Positions 11,613 through 23,465 of a stretch of 64,000 bases of DNA are shown here, piece after piece. This DNA is from Collybia mongolica (taxonomy: Eukaryota; Basidiomycota; Agaricomycetes; Agaricales; Clitocybaceae): assembly GCA_013420905.1 (NCBI GenBank), contig JAAXNY010000024.1, positions 84,197 through 148,196 on the forward strand, written 5' to 3'. A program made the translations under genes and the position numbers. Positions within the stretch are counted from its first letter, which is position 1, and the number at the start of each line of letters is the position of its first letter. Below the pieces are notes generated by a model. The model made no database searches. It saw only the letters and a list, made by a program, of their open reading frames with translations, and was not told the DNA's origin.

Positions 11613-12982
11613 GCAGATTGACTGGAAGACGCTATTCCCAAGGTGGAATGACATCTCCAGGTGGTGGAACCTCTTCGTTCGTCACTGCGATGCTTCTTCG
11701 CTAAGCATCTGAGGCGTACTTTCTGTGGCCCGAGGGTCACCATCACTAGGGAAAACAATGGTGAGCGGGTGTACATTTCTCACCGGGGAGTTGAATCCGG
11801 TACTCACCTGCATCCGACTTTTTATATCGACGCACTACATGGTCACCTATTTTTACGGTCTGTGGAACGAGGTGTTATGTTATCGCACACTCCCTTAATA
11901 CGGGTCAACAGCTTGAGGACGGAATACCATCAGGGCGCGCCTTCATAACATGAATGAATAAAGAATTATTACTCACCAGTACATTTCCTCTACAAAACCC
12001 AAACCCACACGAAACGCCAGATGTAATGTGCCATTAATCCACCAGCGGAGGGTGATAGATCGCACGCGTATGGGGGATAACAAAAGCTGACACGGGTAAC
12101 ACGCGGCCAAACATGATAAATAGGGTATGGGCGATGACGAATGAAGTTCGTCCATGTGGATCCCAGGAAATCACGCCCCGAGGACACTGGCTTAATCGAA
12201 CGCGCCATGCGAGCAGATGTGCGAGAAGTACCTAATACCATTCTCGTGAGTGAGTGATTTGATTGTGGGGTATGGCTGCGTGGGTAGTGAGTAAGTCTCT
12301 GGCGACATTCTAGCATTGTTAGTTTGTGGGAATATTGATTATTGAGAGTGGCAACGGGCACACTCCACGCTCCCAACCTCCCAGCCTCCAGTTTCAAGGT
12401 AGGGGTATTTTAAAGGCACTGCATACTCCGTATCCTAGGTTGATGGCAGGCGGTATGCGCGCGTGAATGTGGGTAATAACGAAAATATAAATTGTGTGGA
12501 ATCCCACATGCGTGGTGGGATATGTGAGCAGTCTCTTGGTTAGAAAACGGTCAGTTCGCAAATGATCGATAGAGTATGGAAACGCGCCGTAAATGATCCA
12601 ATCATTCCATATGTCGCATCTACAGCCCTGGACTCTGTAGTGGTGATGTCCTGTGTCGAGACTTGTGAAGGCGAGGGGCATGAGCAGGTGGGGTATTGGT
12701 TGTAATCCAAGGGTAACCAGGAATGGCGACAGAATGAGATGGGGAAAAGTAATTCATGAAGCACCAGAAAGATGCTTGGGTACGTACTGGTATACTCACA
12801 ACGAATAATCTAACCCTAACCAATTTCTTCCTTCCTCACCCAATCCACTTGAAGACCTCACACCCGCAGATTGACATTCCACCCAACCCCTTATTCGAGA
12901 GATAGAAGACTATAGGTGTCACCATCTCTGTTAGAGAATCAGCGTTGAGATTCCGATTTCCGACTCTGGTGAGGTGTGTTAC

Positions 12983-13008
12983 ATAAACCATTACACCGCC
13001 GAGGATCA
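12983..13008 (-). ncRNA. A-box half of a family B tRNA-like element
   Basis: Minus strand TCCTCGGCGGTGTAATGGTT matches the 5' half of the copy at 13180, then diverges; no B-box follows. Confidence 0.35.
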
Positions 13009-13109
13009 TTAATACTTTGTTATATGAATACGACATGTAAGGCTTGGCAGTGTTACCATACCTCCTGTAGAGTCATTGGATATAATCCCTTTACCTAACT
13101 GTGCTCACC

Positions 13110-13330
13110 TCTAAAACCTACCCTACCCTTCCGCAATCATGAACAAAAACCAAAAATGTGGGGCGTCTGGGGGGTATACTCCTCGGCCGGGAATCGAACC
13201 CGGAACTCGCCAACAAATGGCTTCCATTCCTTTTGTTGACGCGTGTTAAACTATTACACCACCAAAGGACTTACTAAATGGCAAATTTTGGAGATCACTA
13301 GCCGCGCAAAGTTTGGTTTGGCTTAGCTCT
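13110..13330. repeat. Family B repeat unit, copy 2 (with flanks)
   Basis: Left and right flanks as well as the tRNA-like core resemble 9290-9480. Confidence 0.5.
13180..13269 (-). ncRNA. tRNA-like element, family B, copy 3
   Basis: Minus strand: TCCTTTGG against CCGAGGA (acceptor, one mismatch), A-box TGGTGTAATAGTTTAAC, anticodon stem CGTCA/TGGCG extended by ACAAA/TTTGT, enlarged loop, and perfect T-arm CCGGG-TTCGATT-CCCGG. A-runs at 13146-13160 (plus strand) could stop Pol III. The loop lacks U33, so I do not assign an amino acid. Confidence 0.55.
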
Positions 13331-14722
13331 TTTGTTTGATCTCTCACCTCCAACCTCTCTTGTCATGTACGTGCCGCACCGAATAGAAATACGGTGCGGC
13401 ATTCATCAGACTAAATCTGCCTCCTCCAGATCGGCCCGTCCTCTTTGAAACCAACCATGACAGAGGTAAATTGGTCCCTCCTCTGCCTGCCCTCATCAAC
13501 AATGTGAGGCAGCTTCATACAGGCTTTTCGAAACCCTAAACCCACCAGGACATTCTCAGTCGCCATTAGTCACCTCTCCCTCCGATTCGGCTCTATCTGA
13601 TCAAACAGGTCACGATCGCTTTCTTTGTTCAAAGGTGATACAGCCAAAAAAAACAACAAGATAATATGTAACGATACACATAGTTTCTTTACCGTTCGCA
13701 TCTTCAGATGTACGCACGATATATTTTTAGATCATCCCTCTAACATGTTCAGTATGCAAAAATAGTGAGCCCACCCAAAATAAGATGGTGGCTTTCTTCG
13801 ATCATTGTGGGTTCGCATTCCTAGGTTCTATTGATAACTAATATTATAGCAGGCTTTCGTTGTATTAGGCCATTTTTGCTTTGGAGTCGGTGAGCCCGTT
13901 CCAAGTACATTGAAATTACCTGTCTAATGTCCGGCTATTACAGAAACCGTTGCGCTTTTGTAGGTCTTGCACCATGACGCATTATCGATCTTTCTTGATT
14001 GGATATAAAAGGTTCATCAAGAAGCAGTTGAAATAACTTCTAGAGATAACCGTGCGTTTACAAGCTTGGGATTTTAACCAAATTAACGAATAGAGCCACA
14101 GTTTATTGCTGCAATACCATTCGCGGCCCTTCCCACTCTGTCTGATATATTCATTGCCATTGCCTTGTGTGTTTTACTCCATGGCAGCTGTACGGGCTTC
14201 AGAAGGTAATATTAATCTTTAATTAAAACTCATCAGGGTGACCGGGGTATTTTTAGTACAAACACAATGGTCACTACGCTAATAATCTATGCCATTAATC
14301 AATGCTTACTCACATCGTAGGTTCTCCCACTTTACTAAGAATCAACCTGTCGGTGTTCGTTAACGTTCATTACTTATCCTCTCCTTAGGGTCGTTGGGGT
14401 GGCTGAGGTCATAGTAGTGCGTTTGGTATACACCTGGGGAAAAGAGGACTTATATTCCTCCTACAATATGCGGTTTCCCCAGTGGAGTAGTGGACGGGCC
14501 ACTCCTCCCGACGATCACATGACTTCGAGACCCTGTTTAGGTCAGCGTATGCCTGCAGGAGATATCGTAGATCAGGACATCTCATCTGGAGAAAGACACA
14601 ACATTACTAGCATTGGCTCAGAGATGCTTTGGGCTACTAGACCACCAGATTGTTGCTGAAGGTACTTGCATAAGTCTATGCAAACAGCTTGAGAAAAAGA
14701 TTGGTTTGACTAATCCGACAAG
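13270..14722. other. Gene-free interval
   Basis: No ORF with a recognisable motif; mixed AT-rich sequence between two tRNA-like elements. Confidence 0.5.
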
Positions 14723-14822
14723 TCCTCGTCTGGGAATCGAACCCAGGACTTACCAGGCACGTAGTTGCTGTCCAGGCTGTACTACATGGCTGATGCGTGT
14801 TATACCCCTACACCAACGAGGA
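14723..14822 (-). ncRNA. tRNA-like element, family A, copy 3
   Basis: Minus strand: a perfect 7-bp acceptor TCCTCGT/ACGAGGA, A-box TTGGTGTAGGGGTATAAC, perfect T-arm CTGGG-TTCGATT-CCCAG. The anticodon stem ATCAG/CTGGT encloses a loop of over 30 nt and there is no U33. The acceptor and T-arm resemble tRNA-Asp, but the anticodon arm does not. An A-run at 14695-14699 (plus) is a possible Pol III stop. Confidence 0.6.
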
Positions 14823-15064
14823 ATACGCACATATATCCTTCCTCTACATGTACGCCCCCCTCATTCCTGCCCAAAACCACACGATACGCGTAACAAGAAG
14901 GGGGCTATCAGTCCGTCGTACGGAGTTCTGCGAGGCGTTGGACAATAGGAGCGTTAAGATGCGTAATGTGAAAGTGATGTTAGTTGCAGGGGGCATGCGT
15001 CTGATACAATTTTAGATACAGTGACCATTAATAAATGTATGAGAAGCCGTCAGTCTGGGATCGC

Positions 15065-15320
15065 ACCTGAGAGTCATCGAAAACACCCCATATACTCTAT
15101 ACATTTCTAGCCATAAATCGCACGACCCCACCATAAATTCCATTATCACAACTCATAATGCGCCGCACGAGGTAAGGCTTAAAGCTTGAACCATAAACGA
15201 GAAGGGTGAAGGTGGAAGAGGCAGTACACACAAGTGACTCGATGCTGGGTGGGGGAAGGGAGGTTATGGGTTCGATGACAGCAGTTTGAGACGTACTGGT
15301 TGCTAAAATCACAAATGACC
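15065..15320. repeat. Dispersed repeat R, copy 3
   Basis: Clear similarity by eye to 10665-10950, including GAGAGTCAT, GAAAACACCCCAT, TTTCTAGCCA, CGATGCTGGGTGG and GGTTCGATGACAGC. Confidence 0.65.
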
Positions 15321-16750
15321 GTTGGGCACTGGGGAACTTTGTGTATTGACTGTCATGTGCTGGTACTACGCGATACTACGAAGGGCCTACTGCAGGTTAC
15401 GCCCACGGAATGGCCTATGGGTAAGGTGGTAAGGTGGAGGTTCAGGCGTCCAGTGTAGAGCGTAGAGGTCATTTGAAGGCGCGATTGTTCGTGTTACATA
15501 AGTATGAACCACGTGATGACGTGTCCGATTTCATTGTCCTTGTTTGCCCAGGACCAGGCCGACATTGGAGAAAGACGATCAATTTTCGGATTTATAAATA
15601 GGTGAACGCTAATATGGACGTCTGAAGTGCAGATGCACGGTTCCGAATTTGATTCCTATCAGATACTATGTGACAGTTTGTACTTTTACACGCCTAACCT
15701 ATGCAGAGTTCTAAATTATGTGAATGCAAAGCGAATGCGAATATTGCGTACTCACTGAAAACAGGTTTAAAAATAGCACTCAAGAACCACCGGAGGAAGT
15801 GCTAATGGATCCTCGGGATCTTAGTATGAGATGAGGATCAACAATTAGCGCAAAACGTTGTTAACGTTATGAAGAATTGCCGCCCACAGCGCATCCGGGG
15901 AACTAAACCCAGAACTCATTAGCCACAACATACTAACGTTCAACTAGGATGAAGTGAAACAGTAATAACTAGTTTGGCAACCAATTTCCTTTCGGGATTT
16001 AACTGGGTTCACTTTTCTCGAGCTTTCCCTGTTGTGCCCGTGGATAGAAGGGAAGGGAAACGGGAGCGGCATATACGAGATGTGCTCATTATCCGAAAAC
16101 CAATCCAGGCTGATCTTGCCGGCGCGCTCTATGCGAGTACGGCACCAAAAGGTATCTGAAAGAGGCTTGATATGTGGTTCAAAGGAAGAATCCGGGCTGT
16201 CACACGTAGCCAGGGGCTGTAGAGCTCTCGAAAAATGGACTTCTCGGGTTGCTGTACCACCACGGATAATCCAGCTCAATGCACGTGGATTATTAGTCTT
16301 TCCACAGAGTCTGTTCTTGGCGTGCGCGTCGGGCTGCACGTAGCATACAGTGATTATTTAATGAATCTAGTGGGTATCCTGTGAGGTATAGCCACGACAA
16401 GGCCCCACTCACATAGTCCCTATGAGTGTGTGATGGAAACAATTGTCAATTGTTTCGACTCTGGCCCCAGGTCAAGGAGGTCAATCCCGACGGTCTGGTG
16501 AACTTCAAAACACATGTCAAAACATTCGCTCAATATATTCACAATACAATAGTACTACTCGACTATTCCTTCCATTTTTTTATGATTTTCTCTTTTTTTC
16601 CTTCCTTGAACCCTTCTGTAAACACTCTCGGTGATACCCAATCCGCTTTACCCGACTAATGCAGGTGCGCCTCACAATAAATCAGGCGCACTGGGGAAGC
16701 GTACCTGCAAAAATAGCATTTAATGAGGGGACTTCTAATGCCTGGATGCA
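15321..16750. other. Gene-free interval
   Basis: Only short ORFs. 15944-16343 is open on both strands, but neither translation has a recognisable motif. Confidence 0.45.
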
Positions 16751-17215
16751 TTACTTACCAGGGCATGGAAGACTGACGAGAGTGTCAGACACGAAGCACG
16801 GAACGCCATTGACGGTGGTCCTATCCCAGATGCTTAAAAATGCCTATCAGTATATAATCCTCAACATATGTGCAAAGCCACCTACGTTACTCCGTCGACT
16901 GACGCGCCTGATTTCCAGCAAGTGAAGGTGAGGCTCTACAATAAAAAGAAATGGGGAACAGAACGCCATTTAGGACTCTTCGACACAGATATATAAAGAG
17001 AGTGGCATGTAACATACACGTCCAACGCCAAAGGTGCCGATGATATCGGCAGATAAGCTGGGTGTGCGCCTGCAGCGCGCGCCATCAGATGTGATGGTGC
17101 ACGTAGCTCTCTTCTGCAGATCATTCGCGTTTGGGTTCGCCTCGGCAACCGGGTTCGCGAGAACGGAGATGGAGGAGAGGATGAGAGTGACAAGGGATGC
17201 TGAGATGAGTTTCAT
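16751..17215 (-). CDS. Small secreted SH3-like cysteine-containing protein (105 aa)
   Basis: Three exons (17018-17215, 16886-16935, 16751-16820) join in frame to 105 residues ending PCPGK. Residues 1-20 are a signal peptide (MKLISASLVTLILSSISVLA); NDLQKR may be a Kex2-type processing site. The mature part, TCTITSDGARCRRTPSLSA, IIGTFGVGR and LTFTCWKSGASVDG, follows the pattern of bacterial-type SH3 (SH3b-like) domains seen in small fungal secreted proteins, with five cysteines after processing. Function unknown; cell wall or peptidoglycan binding is only a family guess. A TATATAAG-type box lies near 17282-17291 on the minus strand, about 70 bp upstream of the ATG. The introns (82 and 64 bp) are models supported by frame and GT-AG. 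Confidence 0.72.
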
Positions 17216-17280
17216 TGCGAATTTGATGTATCCGAGTTATTGTGTAGAGTTCTTGTTCTCTCTTGATTTCCTAGATCATG

Positions 17281-17291
17281 CTTATATAGGC
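17281..17291 (-). promoter_or_regulatory. TATA box of the SH3-like gene
   Basis: CTATATAAG on the minus strand about 70 bp upstream of the ATG at 17215, a normal core promoter distance. Confidence 0.5.
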
Positions 17292-18858
17292 ATTTCGGGG
17301 AGGAAGGAAGCCCCGGAAGTGCTGGTATCTGTAGCTTAATGACAAGGATCGACGCGTGCAGCGCTCAACGTACGGCGGAATCGTTTTGAAATGGGGAGAG
17401 TTTTCGGGGAGTGGTACTCATAACAAGGCAGCGTGAGTCGATGGTGGCGTGGAGTGGCGGACAGGCTGCGGTTTACGTTGTATGAGCACGGGACAATGAA
17501 AAAAGCTTCAAATGGCTAGAGGTATACAACACGTTCGGAATTCAGAATTGAGCTATAGTTATTAGCCTATTTCGTTGGATATCCACTATCATTTTTGTGT
17601 TAAATGATTTCAGGAGTCAACGTGACCGTTATGGTGCCACACTCGTTGCTGAATACAGAGAAAATATAGCTGAAGGAATGCCAGTCAGTGCAATATTAGC
17701 AGGAGGTTTATGCCAATATTAGATATATATTTTTAAGTCGGATCATACCGACAACTGATCTCCTAGAGTAGACACTTTTAGTCTCTGATGCACAATACGT
17801 CACCATCATGCTGATTAGTTGGCTATAGAGCGCCTCAAGGAACCTGCCTGCTCACCGTGACTTGGCAAGGGGACCGAGGTAGATGATCATTCTGAGTTTA
17901 CAAATAGGTGAACTCGAATGTCCGAAATGATGTATGTTTTTGTTATATGTAGATTCTTATCATGAAACGTTGTGGCGGTGGGTGCTCTGGCACGCCCTGC
18001 GAAGTTGGAGTATATTATACGGATGTTTGTGGATTATGTGGCGCTGGTTTGAGCGCGCGGTACGGCATGGATTTTCGATGCTTCGTATGAAACGAAGATC
18101 CACAATGCGTGTGAGATACTATCTGATAAACGCGTACTACTATGCATCTGGAATAACGCCAGTAAGGAAGAGCTCGGATTTCAAAAGATGTTCTATCATA
18201 TCAGTGAGGCATGAGTTTCAGATCGAGTTTAGATAACTTACACGAGGCTTGCCAAAGCAGCATATGTTTAGAGATACATACCCTTTGGCAAAGTGCGCGT
18301 GCATTATCTTATATTTTTATACCTGACATTCGCAGCGCGACACTATTCGGGTTTCTCGGTCGAAATTCAGTCCATGATTATCCTGAGGGACCAGTCTGTG
18401 TTCGCGCCCTCATCGACACAACCCAGGACAAGTTGGGACATAATATGAGCGCTCCAAGAGGGTGGACGGGCACATCGTGGTCCTCCATCAGGCCTAGGGT
18501 AAATATGTCCAATCTACCCTGGTGCATAATCATTGTATATGTTTTTCAACATATATATCCCCTGGTCGTGTAATATTGCTCCGTAGATATATAGGAGGTG
18601 CTGTGGTGCCCGAGCAGAGACAGCACCAGGTTGATTTGTTTAAAAAACTTGAGAGCGCGCTCGAATTGTTTGTAGCCCAGAGCGTCGAAAATGACGAGCC
18701 AGTGGTTAGTATCGACCTCCCGCCTGCTCGTACTGCCCCGACCGGCGGATACGGGTGTTATGCGCCGTACTAACCCTCCTGCCACTCTGACCTCTCATGA
18801 TCTAAGCCTGCGAAGCAACATTACAAGTGCCTAATAAAACCTACTTAGAAACATCATG
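17292..18858. other. Gene-free interval
   Basis: Short ORFs only. 18600-18780 reads protein-like on both strands, but nothing is recognised. Confidence 0.45.
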
Positions 18859-18946
18859 TCCTCGTTAGCGCAAGGGCTTAATAAGCGTAGAGTACGGCAA
18901 GGAGTATAACTTGTCTTAGTGGCTGGGTTCGATCCCCAGACGAGGA
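18859..18946 (+). ncRNA. tRNA-like element, family A, copy 4 (plus strand)
   Basis: The acceptor TCCTCGT/ACGAGGA is perfect and the T-arm CTGGG-TTCGATC-CCCAG is perfect. The middle is rearranged: a GGCAAG/CTTGTC stem with an 8-nt loop (GAGTATAA), not a normal D/anticodon arrangement. The only copy of this set on the plus strand. Confidence 0.5.
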
Positions 18947-21750
18947 AATGCAAAGGTGTGAACACACATATTTCAAGCAAACACTTTGCTTGATGCTGGT
19001 TTGATTCCGCGAGTATTCGTTCGGTTGATGGGGCTTGATAGTCATCTGCTGATACCCCCCGGGCCCTGCGCAGGGGATCAAATTATCTACGATTTTCTAA
19101 GTATGTATGTATGTACTGCACGCAACTATCGGCACAGAACGCTGTCTCGGTAACTAAGCTTGGATAGTGTTGACATATTATTATAGTGCGTTAAACTTTA
19201 CCTTCTCGAACTGCGGAGGAATAGTGGTAACTGAAAAACCATATCTCGATGTTGAATAAGGTTGGTATTATGAGCATGACTGCGAGTTGGGGTGAGCATT
19301 AAACTTGCGCTTACTGAACACCCGGGAAGGCCGACCTAGGAAGGTTGAAGGCATATATATGCGCTCGTATAGCCGATTAGAGCATGAAGTTACTTTCCTC
19401 TCACCTTCCAGGGTAAGTAATACTCTTGGTAATACTCGCGCTCGGGTAGTGTAAAGAATTCGGAGTAATTTGACCTGATATTCACTCAAGACCAGAGCAA
19501 AGAGCTCTGTGAATTGCAGAGCGTGGCTTGTATGCTGGCGAGAGTTCGAGCCTTATATGCACCCTGAAACGTAGTTGAAAAATTGAATGTGGTAGTTTAG
19601 CGCTGGCCCGTGCACTGAGGCACGTGGCGCGCAGGTGGCTGTGCTGCTTGTTTTTTTCAACCAACCACCAAGAAAAAGCCCACTCATGAACGCGATGAAC
19701 GAGAGACATATGGATATCTGGCTTCAGAGATAGTGGTGTTTATATGTGTCCCACTTATGCATCTGGTGACTGGTCCAGGTGTGTTGTTTGATAGAATTTG
19801 TGCTGAGTCCCTACATTGAATATTGACGAACTCTTGCGGAATTGGGTTTCTTTCCTCTCTAAGTGAGCGTCTCTACGAGCCTTGGACCCCTGTCCTGGAT
19901 CAGACCAACCTTTCATCTGTCCCCCTTTATCTCAATTCCGCACCCTCCGTAATATCCCGAGGCGTGAATCAAGGGATCCTCACTTCCTGTTCCCTGGGCC
20001 ACGACGCTTAGAACGCAATCGTCCACCCAACAAACTACGAGGTCAAAAATGAGGGCGGAGCTGATAGCTTTGGATTATTTCTCGCCCAACGCCCAGGTTC
20101 GCGTCTACTAGAGCTTGTCTCATCCTCCGTGAATCTATAATCCAGGCGTCTGAATTGGTGGCTTGCAGCTGGACTAATTTATCGCTATAGAATGCTATTT
20201 ATCGTAACTGCCCAGCGCCCGTCTAACTTCATGGGCATCTTAACGCTCCATCTCCCTTCCGCATCATGGGACACCTCAAGCTCAATCCGACCACCGGAGG
20301 TTCCAAGTTCGTCGTCACGATCAACTATTCCATCGACCTACGATTCACATTTGTATGCGGCATTCCTTGCAACGGAGATGGCGGTGAACTCTACCGATCG
20401 TTGATGTGCACGCATTACACAGCCTTTGCTGATTTGTTGGCCTATGTAAGAACGTAAAAATTGGAGGATATTGTCTTTAATTGTCTGTAGAAACAGGCTG
20501 GCACATGGAAACGGAGAAACGAGATTTCGTACCGGCTACATATATAATCGCGCGTTAGATGGCACGGAATCACAGTAAGTCGCGTAGTTTCCCTCTGCAG
20601 CTCTGTTCGAAACATGGGATACGGCTCCTTCAACATGGATTGGGAGATAATCGAACGTTCCACTATCCAAATCGTCGACTGCATTCATTACAAAAACCCC
20701 CCAAAACACAACATCGCTCGATATCTTCATGCCGTCCCGGTCCAGGTCTCAAAAAAACTTACTCAGTCCAGGAATCGAATCTGGGATTCACGGGGAAATC
20801 GCTCCAAGTCAATGCGTATCTGGCTGTATCCTAACCTGGAGTACTTATTTACTCAGAGATTATGCGCCATCGTTAGACGACAGATTTTTTGCTACATCCA
20901 GATCCGGAAAAATACAGCGATCTCAGACTGCTCCCTGTTCGTGCAATGTGGCACAAACCGCGGTCCAGAGACGGAGAAATCGAACCGTCTCCTTAATCAT
21001 AAGACTTCGTTCCATATAATTGCTGCTGTATGTCGTCCCTCAGTAAGACGCCTCAAAGTTCTTGAAGTCTCATCGCAAGAGCCGTACATGTCAATGTGAA
21101 TCAGGATACATGTAACTATAATATTGGGCTGAAGCACAGTGTGGCTGGGTAGCTCGTTTGCCTATGGGCCGATTCCTGACGGCAAAGAAAGAACAGTGCG
21201 CCGTAAACTTGCGTCGCTCGATTTCGAAATGAAGCTCCAGGTAGTATGCGCAAATCCACGATGTCGGGTACCCGTCATGACTACTTAGGGAACGCCTCGC
21301 AGCTTACGAATTTAGCAGAATTATGGCCCTATTTCATTTTCCAGGAACAACGGAGGGTGTGTTGGAGGAGTCTTCAAGCAGACATGATATTACGGCTTGC
21401 ATAAATTTAAAATTAATAGATATCCAAGCATTACGTCGAGTCGAGAACAAAACTGGGGTACTTAATCTTACGCATCCATCCGGGGGAAACTTGTAGTGCA
21501 ACCATTGGACACAATGTGGCCCAACGCTCTACCCGGATAATTCAAGATTGCCAGGGGCCATGGGTGGGTGCGGAGGCCAAAGCATAGGCCAAAGCGAGTC
21601 TGAGGAGGGCCAACCAAACAAAAGAACTCTTACATAGATAAGGTTCATTTTGAAATTCAAAGAAAATAATCTGTAATTAAGAACAATGTCTTTTTGTTTT
21701 TGTCTGATATTGGAAAATCCAGCTTGGCCATGATCTAAGCGAAGGCCAAG
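18947..21750. other. Gene-free interval
   Basis: Contains open stretches at 20192-20457 and 20614-21099 without a recognised motif, and possible tRNA-like B-boxes near 20768 and 20975. I cannot support a gene here. Confidence 0.4.
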
Positions 21751-21758
21751 CGAGGCTC

Positions 21759-21765
21759 TATATAA
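21759..21765 (+). promoter_or_regulatory. TATA box of the small gene at 21882
   Basis: TATATAA, followed by a pyrimidine-rich leader (CTCTCTCTCGTC) up to the ATG at 21882, as in many fungal promoters. Confidence 0.55.
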
Positions 21766-21881
21766 CCACAACCTACCCATTTACTCCTTCTCCCACAACC
21801 CATCCACTCTCTCTCGTCTTCTACACCACCAGAACACTTTGAACACACGACCACAACTGCCCTTATTCTACATCGTCTATC

Positions 21882-22362
21882 ATGAACTCTAACAACGCTC
21901 AAGCCGCACCTCCTTGGATCGCACTCGCCAACCAGAAAATAAAGGAGGCACAAGAAAAGATGAGGCAAGACGGAGTAGAGGGAGACGTATTGGAACATGA
22001 GCGAATTAAGGAGTCGAAGAGGGCGGAAGCTTGGAACCGCGCCAATGCATTACGCTCCTCGTTGGCGAACCCAAACAGACAGGTAGCAGCCTTCCATAAC
22101 ATCCAGCGCGTTCCCGCTCTTACCACATGTCCAGGAGGTTCTCACTTTCAGTGTCCCAGGGGACATGCCACCTGACGTTCTCCTTGCGACTACGACGTCC
22201 GTCCATGATATGACTGCGTTCAACCTCGAGCCGGAATTCACGCATTTTTGTGGGGGTGAAATATTGGTTGACATGGGTGAGATCCCGAGTGGCACTGGGC
22301 CTTCGATTGTTGAGGAACCCCATGGAGGGGTCCTTGTTCAGATATTTGCGCCTCAAACGTGA
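21882..22362 (+). CDS. Small protein of unknown function, two exons or frameshifted
   Basis: ATG at 21882 opens 97 codons with a polar, helical N-terminus (WIALANQKIKEAQEKM). The frame stops at 22175, but a +1 frame beginning about 22150 continues with FSVPGDMPPDVLLATTTSVH to a stop after 22362 (ending IFAPQT). An intron could join them (3' site TTCTCACTTTCAG is good near 22151), but the donor is unclear (GTTGGC at 22061 would fit the frame, giving a 91-bp intron). Otherwise this is a frameshift. The TATA box and pyrimidine leader favour a transcribed gene. Family not recognised. Confidence 0.45.
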
Positions 22363-22429
22363 GAGCGATGCTTGAGCCTCGCCTTGTTTTTCCACAGTAT
22401 CCAGACATTCGCTGCTTCGTTTGTACAAT

Positions 22430-23465
22430 TGCTAGCGATTCGGAGCAGTTTGAATTCCATCTTGTCTATCTAACGTATTCTTATTTATATTTCATATTCT
22501 ATATGTAACACATACTCTCGAGTCTCTTCTTTCTGTATTTTCTTTTTTGTACGATACATTACTACAACATATCGTTGTCTCCCACGAATATCAGAGGATT
22601 TGCGCACTACTATCATAATCAGGATTTATTTCTGTCTTGTACATACGATCATTTGACTGAATCTGCCCCTTGAGCCTAGTCGACTTCGTTGTTGAATTTT
22701 CAAATGATCCCGGGTTCCTTTTACGTGAGTGGTGGTAACAGGTGAAGAAAGAGAACCGGATGACCATTATCCTTCATGTTTCGGTCTTCCGACTTGAAAG
22801 GAATCTTGTTGGTAGCTATACATGTGCTATATACTTCCAGCAAGAGACCCGACGTTGATCACGCAATTTCTCCCACTGCGTTCGATCCGAGTTCCTATTT
22901 ATACCCTATGACTGTTTCTTTGCGTATTTTAATCTCCAACCCCGAGCCATCCGGCACTCCCCCACGTTTTTAATAAACGTGATGAGCGGCCACCTACCAT
23001 TTCACCGAGCTGTTCTGATTATACCCCTTTATGATGTCCCTACTACACTTATGGTATTTCTCGACAATTGATGTTGATGATGCACAATGCACATTGTGAG
23101 AACAAAGATGTACGTCGTCACTTGCCCTTCTGAGAAACCAGAACCTGAACACATTCTCTTCGCTCATTGGTTGTAAAATATGAGCCGCATGCCCTTGCCC
23201 ATGTATTCAATGGCGAAATGATCGGAAGGTTCACAGCCTACTGACTCAAACGGTTCGTAACGCTACCCATTAATTACGTAGAGATAGGGTATCGGGCCGA
23301 ATATTAACACGCTTTTGAGACGCATTTAAATATCGCTTGTCCCCACAAATTCTCTACAGCCCACCAGTTGCCTTGACCATACACCTCTGGTACGTCGAAC
23401 AGAAACAAAAAATCTCCTTTATAAAGGTCCTTCATAATAACAAGTAACAGAGACCCTAAGAAACC
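22430..23465. other. Gene-free interval
   Basis: AT-rich 3' flank of the small gene and upstream region of the F-box array; no gene seen. Confidence 0.5.

Noticed and set aside
20740..21000. tRNA-like B-boxes (near 20768 and 20975)
   Set aside because: T-arm-like words occur, but no acceptor stem or A-box at the right distance could be paired.
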